In this document: piece by piece, positions 1 through 5,699 of the stretch
Layout: each line of letters opens with the position of its first letter
Numbering within the stretch: position 1 is the first letter of the stretch
Assembly (NCBI GenBank): GCA_002316225.1
Contig: DCDC01000027.1
Location: forward strand, 1 to 10,600
Origin: Firmicutes bacterium UBA1065
GTDB lineage: Bacteria; Bacillota; Clostridia; Tissierellales; Sedimentibacteraceae
DNA length: 10,600 bases
Reading direction: 5' to 3'
Position numbers and translations under genes: made by a program
The notes under the pieces: generated by a model
What the model was told of the DNA's origin: nothing
Seen by the model: only the letters and a program-made list of their open reading frames with translations
The model's database searches: none

Positions 1-1427
1 TGATCGGAGACGGAGCCCTGACGGGAGGGATGGCCCTTGAGGCACTGAACGATGCCGGAAGGAGCAATACCAAGCTTTTGATAATATTAAACGATAATGA
101 AATGTCCATATCCAAAAATGTTGGAGGAATATCCCGCTACCTGAGCAGGATAAGAACCAGCAAGGGATATTTGTCTACCAAGAAGGATGTGGATAAACTT
201 CTCAGCAGGACCCCTGTTGGAAAACAGATTAAATCGGTTTTAAAGAGGGCAAAGGACGGTATTAAGCAGATAGTTGTTCCCGGAATGCTCTTTGAGGAGC
301 TGGGACTTACATACATGGGGCCGGTCGACGGCCACAATATTAATGAAATTATTGAATACCTTGAAACCGCAAAGTATTTGGAAGGACCCATCCTGATCCA
401 TGTCATCACCAAAAAGGGCAAGGGATACAAGTTTGCGGAAGAAAGGCCCGATGAATTCCATGGGGTTTCATCCTTTAACCTTGAAACGGGAGAAGCCTTG
501 AATAGTTCATCAGAGTCCTTTTCCGATTACTTCGGCTTAAAAATGTGCGAAATCGCCGAAAAGAATGAAAATGTAACGGCAATAACGGCAGCCATGACCG
601 ATGGGACCGGACTAAAGATTTTTGCAGAAAGATTTCCGAACAGGATCTTCGATGCGGGTATAGCAGAACAGCATGCCGTGACCATGGCCGCAGGACTTGC
701 AGTAAGAGGAATTATTCCCGTAGTTGCAATATATTCATCATTTCTTCAAAGGGCTTATGACCAGATCATCCATGATGTGGCCCTTCAAAACCTTCACGTT
801 ATTTTTGCTGTGGACAGGGCAGGCCTGGTAGGAAATGACGGAGAAACCCATCAGGGTGTTTTTGACGAAGGGTTTTTAAGCATGATACCCAACATGACTG
901 TGCTTGCTCCAGTCGATTACAGGGAATTCGGCAATATGCTTGAATTTGCCGTTTCATACTCCGGGCCTGTTGCTATCAGGTACCCAAGAGGCAGCATGAA
1001 GGGAAACATCAAAAACAGCCAGACTGACATTAATTTAGGCAAGGGGTATATAGTAGAAGAAGGGGAAGACATAACAATTGCCGCAGCCGGGAAAATGGTG
1101 GATACGGCCCTTAAAACCAGGGAGATTCTAAAAGAGAAAAATATTAGTGCGGAAATTATCAATCTCAGGTTTATTAAACCTTTGGACCAGGACCTAATTC
1201 TCAGGTCAGTCAATAAAACAAAATCACTGGTTGTAATTGATGAGGCACCAATATTTGCTTCTTACGCCCCAAATATAATAACCATGCTCCCAAAGGATGT
1301 CGAGGTGCTCATAAAAACTTTACCCGATAAATTTATCAAACAAGGCTCGATAGACGAGCTTTTGAGAGAAAATAAATTAGACGCAGATTCAACAGCTGCG
1401 GATATAATTAAATGGAGGGTGAAATGA
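1..1427 (+). CDS. dxs: 1-deoxy-D-xylulose-5-phosphate synthase, 5'-truncated by window edge
   Basis: DXS condenses pyruvate and glyceraldehyde 3-phosphate to 1-deoxyxylulose 5-phosphate with thiamine diphosphate (ThDP) and Mg2+, the first step of the MEP isoprenoid pathway, in the cytosol. The reading frame is open from the first base (first full codon at 3) and begins in the ThDP/metal motif GDGALTGGMA. The usual family length is about 620 residues and this motif normally lies near residue 150, so roughly 150 N-terminal residues are outside the window; 474 are present. Further hallmarks are NDNEMSISKNVGG (about residues 28-40 of the visible part), the pyrimidine-domain motif DAGIAEQHAV with the catalytic Glu encoded at 666-668, DRAGLVGNDGETHQG, and a YPRG segment before the C-terminal transketolase domain. 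The stop overlaps the next gene's start (ATGA), which suggests co-transcription and translational coupling. No frameshift is seen. The identification is secure. Confidence 0.97.
   Translation, partial: IGDGALTGGMALEALNDAGRSNTKLLIILNDNEMSISKNVGGISRYLSRIRTSKGYLSTKKDVDKLLSRTPVGKQIKSVLKRAKDGIKQIVVPGMLFEELGLTYMGPVDGHNINEIIEYLETAKYLEGPILIHVITKKGKGYKFAEERPDEFHGVSSFNLETGEALNSSSESFSDYFGLKMCEIAEKNENVTAITAAMTDGTGLKIFAERFPNRIFDAGIAEQHAVTMAAGLAVRGIIPVVAIYSSFLQRAYDQIIHDVALQNLHVIFAVDRAGLVGNDGETHQGVFDEGFLSMIPNMTVLAPVDYREFGNMLEFAVSYSGPVAIRYPRGSMKGNIKNSQTDINLGKGYIVEEGEDITIAAAGKMVDTALKTREILKEKNISAEIINLRFIKPLDQDLILRSVNKTKSLVVIDEAPIFASYAPNIITMLPKDVEVLIKTLPDKFIKQGSIDELLRENKLDADSTAADIIKWRVK
1414..1418 (+). promoter_or_regulatory. 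RBS deciding the start of the C26 hydrolase
   Basis: GGAGG ends 5 nt before the ATG at 1424 and lies inside the last codons of dxs. It supports 1424 over the in-frame ATG at 1412, which has no ribosome binding site and would add a non-family MEGE leader. Confidence 0.75.
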
Positions 1428-2140
1428 AGCCGATAATAGGAGTAACAGTTGATAAAATTATAAGCGACGGTTATTGTTATGAGAGGATTAATGAATATAA
1501 CCTAAAAGCTTTAATTTTATCAGGTGCAATACCCCTAATGCTGCCGATTACGGGAGAGGATGACTTGATCGACGCATACATAGAAATTGTTAACGGCCTC
1601 TTATTCAGCGGGGGGAATGATATTAGTCCCCTCATATTCGGGGAAGACCCAATTAGAGAAGTAAAGGTTATTGATTACGACAGGGATGATTTTGAAATTA
1701 AGTTATTTAAGAAAGCTGCCTCAAAAAACATGCCCATACTGGGAATCTGCAGGGGGTCCCAGGTAATTAACGTGGCGGCTGGCGGTTCATTGTATCAGGA
1801 CATCTATGTTCAAAAAGATGGGACAAGGGGTCATAAACCGGAATTTGAATCGGCATGGTACCCCCATCACAGGGTCAGCATAACAAGGGATTCAATTTTA
1901 TACAATATTTTACAGACTGAAGAAATAAGTGTAAATTCATACCACCACCAGGCTGTAAAAGACCTTGCTCAAGGGTACAGGGTATCGGCCCTGTCAAAAG
2001 ACGGCATAATTGAAGCCATAGAATCGGTCAATCACTCCTTTATAGTGGGAGTTCAGTGGCATCCTGAAATGATGATAGAAAAATATCCTGTCTTTTTAAG
2101 AATATTTGAAGCCTTGGTGGAGGCTGCGTCAAAGAAATAA
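1424..2140 (+). CDS. Gamma-glutamyl-gamma-aminobutyrate hydrolase family protein (peptidase C26, class I GATase fold)
   Basis: This 238-residue protein is a cysteine hydrolase of the class I glutamine amidotransferase fold. Relatives such as E. coli PuuD cleave gamma-glutamyl amide bonds, for example gamma-glutamyl-GABA in putrescine breakdown. The N-terminus MKPIIGVTVD matches the family start. The nucleophile motif is GICRGSQVIN with Cys109. A conserved YHHQAVKDL segment follows at about residue 170. The C-terminal GVQWHPE supplies His213 and Glu215, so the catalytic triad is complete. Length is normal (PuuD is about 254). There is no signal peptide, so it is cytosolic. ATG 1424 overlaps the dxs stop as ATGA and is preceded by GGAGG. 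No other puu genes are visible, so the true substrate is unknown; polyamine, folate-like polyglutamate or peptide gamma-glutamyl bonds are all possible. The family is certain and the exact reaction is inferred. Confidence 0.9.
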   Translation: MKPIIGVTVDKIISDGYCYERINEYNLKALILSGAIPLMLPITGEDDLIDAYIEIVNGLLFSGGNDISPLIFGEDPIREVKVIDYDRDDFEIKLFKKAASKNMPILGICRGSQVINVAAGGSLYQDIYVQKDGTRGHKPEFESAWYPHHRVSITRDSILYNILQTEEISVNSYHHQAVKDLAQGYRVSALSKDGIIEAIESVNHSFIVGVQWHPEMMIEKYPVFLRIFEALVEAASKK

Positions 2141-2178
2141 TTATTCATAAATTAACAGGAAAATGTATTATTTAACTA

Positions 2179-2207
2179 TTGAAATTATGAGGATTTTCAT
2201 TTATATT
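2179..2207 (+). promoter_or_regulatory. Putative sigma-A-type promoter for zapA
   Basis: TTGAAA (2179-2184) is followed after 17 bp by TATATT (2202-2207); each hexamer differs from consensus at one base. It lies in the 117-bp gap after the C26 gene and about 50 bp before the zapA-like start, and suggests a separate transcription unit from dxs. No clear terminator is seen in the gap. AT-rich DNA gives chance matches, so confidence is moderate. Confidence 0.45.
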
Positions 2208-2257
2208 ATAGTTACCTGAACAATGTTACTCACTATCAAAGATAAAGGGGATTTAAG

Positions 2258-3292
2258 ATGAATAGGGTTGAGATAGTAATCGGAGAAAAAAAGTATAATG
2301 TAAAAACTGATGAAAGTCCCGAATATGTGAAAAAAATCGAGTCTGTCATAAACGATCAAATCAATATAATAGCCAATCAAAACAAACGTTTTAATGATAT
2401 AGACAAATTAATCTTAGCTTCCTTTGTCATCGTTGACAGGTATCTGAAGCTTTCTGACGAATTTGTGGAATATAAAAAAGATATGTATGAAGAAATACAG
2501 GTTTTAAAGGAAGCAAAAGAAGCCGCCGAAAGGGAAAAAGAAGAAGCCGTAAACAAGGCCGCAGATGCCGTAATCGAAAAAGAAAGAATAAAGGAAAAAC
2601 TCCTGGCCAGGGATAATGACAGGGAGTATTTAAGTTCTCAGATTACAAAACTCCAGGAAAAAATTAGTGAGCAAGACCAGCAGCTTTTGAAGAGTGAAAT
2701 CCTCATCAATGAATTAAAATCAAAGAATGAAGAGTTAATGGAAGAAAATGAAGAACTGACCAGGGAAAGAGAAAACTTTACAAAAGAAATAAACTTCATG
2801 AACAACACCAAGGCAAGCTTAAACGGAAGGATTTCAAAACTTCAGTTGAAGCTGAACGAAAAGGAGCAGGAAATAATCAAGCTTGAAAAAACCATCAAGG
2901 AGCTGAAGAGTGTTGTCGAAGACAAATCATTCATTGGCTCCAAAGATAAGGATATAGATTCCTTGATAAATAAAATAGATTTGTTGCAAAACAAGCTTAA
3001 CGAACAGGATGAGGCCTTGGCTTCCAAGGAAAAATTAATAAATGAATTAAAAAATAATGTGGAGACATTAAAAGAAAGATTTGAAACTGTAAATGATGAG
3101 AAGGAAAAGTATTTGGAAGAGCTCTTAATAGTTACCAGCGACAAGGAAAGCCTCATAAACAGCATAAACCAGCTGCAGGAAAAGCTAAACAGAAAGGAAG
3201 CGGAAAACTTCCAGAACAGGTTGGAAATCGGCCAGCTGAGAAAGGAAAATGCGGAGCTTATGGAGCTCTTGGAAGAGGAAACGGCAAAATGA
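2258..3292 (+). CDS. zapA: ZapA-domain cell division protein with long C-terminal coiled coil
   Basis: ZapA binds FtsZ and promotes bundling of protofilaments at the division ring. Residues 1-85 or so resemble the ZapA domain: a short beta hairpin (NRVEIVIGEKKYNV), then helices with INDQI and the hydrophobic LILASFVIVDRYLKLSDEF segment. Typical ZapA proteins are about 85-110 residues; this one is 344. The extra 250-odd residues are a Lys/Glu-rich heptad-type coiled coil without membrane segment or signal peptide. The motif I-x-x-L-Q-x-K-[LI] recurs at residues 129, 192, 240 and 303, because residues about 124-222 and 235-333 are an ungapped 111-residue-offset duplication. The start has AAAGGGG 7 nt upstream. 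The U32 gene and mutS2 follow on the same strand, a neighbourhood common for clostridial zapA. FtsZ binding is inferred from the domain; the tail's role is unknown. Confidence 0.8.
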   Translation: MNRVEIVIGEKKYNVKTDESPEYVKKIESVINDQINIIANQNKRFNDIDKLILASFVIVDRYLKLSDEFVEYKKDMYEEIQVLKEAKEAAEREKEEAVNKAADAVIEKERIKEKLLARDNDREYLSSQITKLQEKISEQDQQLLKSEILINELKSKNEELMEENEELTRERENFTKEINFMNNTKASLNGRISKLQLKLNEKEQEIIKLEKTIKELKSVVEDKSFIGSKDKDIDSLINKIDLLQNKLNEQDEALASKEKLINELKNNVETLKERFETVNDEKEKYLEELLIVTSDKESLINSINQLQEKLNRKEAENFQNRLEIGQLRKENAELMELLEEETAK

Positions 3293-3297
3293 TAATC

Positions 3298-3325
3298 GGG
3301 GACATTCCTCATGAGGTGTGTCCCC
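3298..3325. repeat. GGGGACA...TGTCCCC palindrome (possible REP-like element)
   Basis: Directly after the zapA stop, GGGGACA (3298-3304) pairs with TGTCCCC (3319-3325), and CCT/AGG (3307-3309/3314-3316) extends the stem around a CATG loop, with a small internal mismatch. No T-run follows, so it is not a classical terminator on either strand. The sequence is reminiscent of short GGGGAC-type interspersed palindromes found in many Clostridia, but with one copy here this is only a suggestion. Confidence 0.5.
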
Positions 3326-3336
3326 ATACCTTATAT

Positions 3337-3358
3337 GAACGCACCTGCGTTCTTTTTT
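3337..3358 (+). terminator. Rho-independent terminator-like hairpin before the U32 gene
   Basis: GAACGC (3337-3342) and GCGTTC (3347-3352) form a perfect 6-bp stem around ACCT, followed at once by six T (3353-3358). The flanking A/T could add one or two pairs. It sits 3 nt before the AGAGGAG ribosome binding site of the U32 gene, so it would end zapA transcripts or attenuate read-through into U32/mutS2. The stem is short, so termination is probably partial. Confidence 0.6.
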
Positions 3359-3361
3359 AAA

Positions 3362-3368
3362 AGAGGAG
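3362..3368 (+). promoter_or_regulatory. RBS deciding the U32 start
   Basis: AGAGGAG ends 5 nt before ATG 3374. The longer frame from ATG 3311 starts inside the GGGGACA palindrome and reads through the terminator hairpin, so it is rejected. Confidence 0.8.
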
Positions 3369-3373
3369 AAGCT

Positions 3374-5545
3374 ATGAAGGTAGAGTTACTGGCACCGGCA
3401 GGAAGCCTTGAATCTTTTTATGCTGCGGTAAACAGCGGGGCAGATTCGGTATATTTAGGGGGAAAGTTGTTTAACGCAAGGAATTATGCACGGAATTTCG
3501 ATGAGGAAGAAATGAAACATATAGTCAAATATGCCCATAATAAGGGTGTGAAGGTATATGTGACCATGAACACGGTATTAAAGGATATCGAAATTACTGA
3601 TGCATTAAACTATGCGGCCTTTTTATATGAAAATGATGTGGATGCCTTGATTGTTCAAGATTTGGGCTTTTTGCATTTATTAAACAAATATCTTCCGGAT
3701 TTTCCGGTTAACATAAGCACCCAGGCTGTCGTCTATGATGAATTCGGGGTTAAGTTTTTTGTAGATTTTGGGGCAAAAAAAGTGATCATGGCAAGGGAAC
3801 TGTCCATAGAGGAGCTAAAAGAGGCGGCAAAAAATACAAAGACCGATTTGGAAGTTTTCATTCATGGAGCCCTTTGCACCTGCTATTCCGGTCAATGCTA
3901 CATGTCAAGTTTTCTTGGAGGGAGGAGCGGCAACCGGGGGAAATGTGCCCAGCCCTGCAGGTTGGACTACACTTTTTACGAAAAGGAAACAAAATCGGAA
4001 ATTGAAGACTTAAGCAGGACCCCCATCCTGAGCTTAAAAGATTTCATTGCGGGGGAAAGCATATATGAACTTATTGAAGCAGGGATAAGAACCTTTAAAA
4101 TTGAAGGCCGGATGAAGGGGCCCGCATATACCTCTGCAGCGGTGGAATACTACAGGAAAATTATCGATAATTATTACTCCGGCGCCAAAAGGGACACCGG
4201 GTCTTTAAAAGAAAAGGCCATGGCAACCTTCTCAAGGGGTTATACGAACGGGTATTTAAAGCCTTCAGTGAATGATGTCATGTATGCAGGGATAAGCTCT
4301 GGAGAAAAAGGAGAAAATATTGAGGAAATAGAAGAAGAGGTAAAAGACAAGGCCCAGGAGTACTCAAAGTACAGGCGAAATAAAATAGATTTCAGCATCG
4401 AGCTAAGGATCGGCAAGCCGGCCATACTAAAAATCTCTGACGGTATAAATACCCTTGAGGTAAAGAGCAGGGAAGCATGCGAATCCAGCATAAAAAACTT
4501 TGTTACGGATGAAATAATCATTGAGCAGTTGTCAAAGCTTGGGAATACCATATATGAATTAAGGAACTTGAAAATTGAAAAAGACCAGGGAGTGTTTATC
4601 AGAAAAAGCACTTTGAACCAATTAAGGCGGGATGCTGCGGAGCTTCTATTCGAAAAATGCGGCAGGTTTTATAGCAGAAAAGCAGTTAAGCCCTTTACTT
4701 ATCAGGATATTTTTTCTGTAAAGAATAAAGAAAGAAAAAATCCAGAAATAAGCCTTAAAATAAACAGCCTTAATGATTTAAAGCATATTGATAAAGGAAA
4801 GGTAAGCCGTTTATACGTTCCTTATTATCTTGATATAGAAGAGATAAAAGATATTGAGATTGAAGAAAAATATTTATGGCTACCGGGCATTTTAACAAGG
4901 GCAGACTATAATGTTCTGGAGCAGAATCTTAAAAGATACGAAGAAATATTTGATGGTGTATGCGTAAACAACCCTGGATGTTTTTATTATTTTAAGGAAA
5001 AGACCGGTCTTAAACTTCACTGCGGTCCCTTTTTCAACATTATAAACACCTTTTCGGCTGAAATGCTGAGGGAGAAGGGGGCAGAGAGCTTTACATTTTC
5101 GGTGGAAACCAATATAAGGGATATGGAAAGCATGACCAAGCACACAGCCTTAAGGTCAGAAATCCTGGCTCATGGGTATGTCCAGCTCATGGTGATGAAA
5201 AATTGTCCCATGTCAATGCTTAAGAACTGTAAAAACCTTATGGATTGTGAAAAATGCGGTTACAGGGACAAGTACCAGTTAAAGGACAGGAAGGGAGTAC
5301 GTTTCAATATGGAAAGGCAAAACAAACTCACTTACATATACAACAGCGTGCCCCTTACCATTATTGGGATAGCTAAGGATTTTGTTGATAAAAACATAGA
5401 TTATTTTTTAATCGATACAAAGTACCTGGAAGATACGGAAGAGGTGATTGACGTCCTTTATAGGGAAATAAGGGGGTTAAAAGCTGATTATCTTTTGGAG
5501 GAAAATAAATTTACGAGAGGACATTATTTGAAAAATATACTATGA
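3374..5545 (+). CDS. Large U32 family protein (collagenase-like/RNA hydroxylase-like, RlhA-type)
   Basis: U32 proteins were first named collagenase-like peptidases. Better studied members are RNA hydroxylation factors: E. coli RlhA acts on 23S rRNA C2501, and TrhP-type proteins act in tRNA U34 hydroxylation. This 723-residue protein has the N-terminal barrel start (VELLAPAGSLESFYAAVNSGADSVY), the U32 signature at residues 160-179 (E-x-F-x-H-G-x-L-C ... G-x-C), and RTFKIEGRMK near residue 240. Cys168, Cys175, Cys191 and Cys195 have the C-x6-C-x15-C-x3-C spacing of the proposed metal or Fe-S site. The middle resembles the DUF3656 region of the large RlhA-like subclass. A second, barrel-like C-terminal half carries another Cys set: C611, C619, C625, C628. 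No signal peptide is present, which argues against a secreted protease. It lies 81 bp after zapA, behind a hairpin, and upstream of mutS2. The family is certain; the RNA substrate is inferred. Confidence 0.9.
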   Translation: MKVELLAPAGSLESFYAAVNSGADSVYLGGKLFNARNYARNFDEEEMKHIVKYAHNKGVKVYVTMNTVLKDIEITDALNYAAFLYENDVDALIVQDLGFLHLLNKYLPDFPVNISTQAVVYDEFGVKFFVDFGAKKVIMARELSIEELKEAAKNTKTDLEVFIHGALCTCYSGQCYMSSFLGGRSGNRGKCAQPCRLDYTFYEKETKSEIEDLSRTPILSLKDFIAGESIYELIEAGIRTFKIEGRMKGPAYTSAAVEYYRKIIDNYYSGAKRDTGSLKEKAMATFSRGYTNGYLKPSVNDVMYAGISSGEKGENIEEIEEEVKDKAQEYSKYRRNKIDFSIELRIGKPAILKISDGINTLEVKSREACESSIKNFVTDEIIIEQLSKLGNTIYELRNLKIEKDQGVFIRKSTLNQLRRDAAELLFEKCGRFYSRKAVKPFTYQDIFSVKNKERKNPEISLKINSLNDLKHIDKGKVSRLYVPYYLDIEEIKDIEIEEKYLWLPGILTRADYNVLEQNLKRYEEIFDGVCVNNPGCFYYFKEKTGLKLHCGPFFNIINTFSAEMLREKGAESFTFSVETNIRDMESMTKHTALRSEILAHGYVQLMVMKNCPMSMLKNCKNLMDCEKCGYRDKYQLKDRKGVRFNMERQNKLTYIYNSVPLTIIGIAKDFVDKNIDYFLIDTKYLEDTEEVIDVLYREIRGLKADYLLEENKFTRGHYLKNIL

Positions 5546-5672
5546 TTTGTAAACAAAGCGACTCATTTGTCATCCTGAGCGACTCATTCGTCATCCTGAG
5601 CGACTCATTTGTCATCCTGAGCGAAGCGAAGGATCCCATGGGATTCATCAGCCTAAAACCCTCAGAATGACA
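5546..5672. repeat. Palindromic interspersed repeat copy 1, with triplicated left arm
   Basis: The core runs from TGTCATCCTGAG (5610-5621) through GCGAAGCGAAGGATC to CTCAGAATGACA (5661-5672). The arms pair over 12 positions with one mismatch. Two further left-arm copies lie upstream as a tandem array (5558-5620). The same core occurs twice more at 8324-8480. It fills nearly the whole gap between the U32 gene and mutS2. Elements with the GAGCGAAGCGAAGGATC core and a CTCAGAATGACA end are widespread in bacterial intergenic DNA and are often mistranslated as short LRMT-type ORFs. Mobility is not shown here; no transposase is in the window. Confidence 0.85.
5558..5620. repeat. Three tandem 21-bp units within repeat copy 1
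   Basis: Units lie at 5558-5578, 5579-5599 and 5600-5620, each starting GCGACTCATT and ending GTCATCCTGA. Units 1 and 3 are identical; unit 2 differs by one base (C for T at 5589). Each carries the GTCATCCTGA part of the left arm of the palindromic repeat, so this looks like slippage-type expansion of that arm. Confidence 0.9.
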
Positions 5673-5687
5673 AAAATCAAAAATTAC

Positions 5688-5694
5688 GAAAGGG
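5688..5694 (+). promoter_or_regulatory. RBS deciding the mutS2 start
   Basis: GAAAGGG ends 5 nt before ATG 5700. The in-frame upstream ATG at 5667 falls inside the right arm of the palindromic repeat and lacks a ribosome binding site. Confidence 0.65.
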
Positions 5695-5699
5695 AAAAA

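Noticed and set aside
2141..2178. Terminator after the C26 hydrolase gene
   Set aside because: I found no stable stem followed by a T-run in this AT-rich stretch.
2842..3327. 161-residue minus-strand frame antisense to zapA
   Set aside because: It is Ser/Phe/Leu-rich, as expected for the complement of a Lys/Glu coiled coil, and has no recognisable domain.
3311..3373. Longer N-terminus for the U32 protein
   Set aside because: It would start inside a palindrome and read through a terminator hairpin. The family start and AGAGGAG point to 3374.
5558..5620. CRISPR array
   Set aside because: The units are directly abutting with no spacers, and there is no cas gene nearby.
5667..5699. Longer N-terminus for MutS2
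   Set aside because: The ATG is inside the right arm of the repeat. GAAAGGG and the family alignment support 5700.
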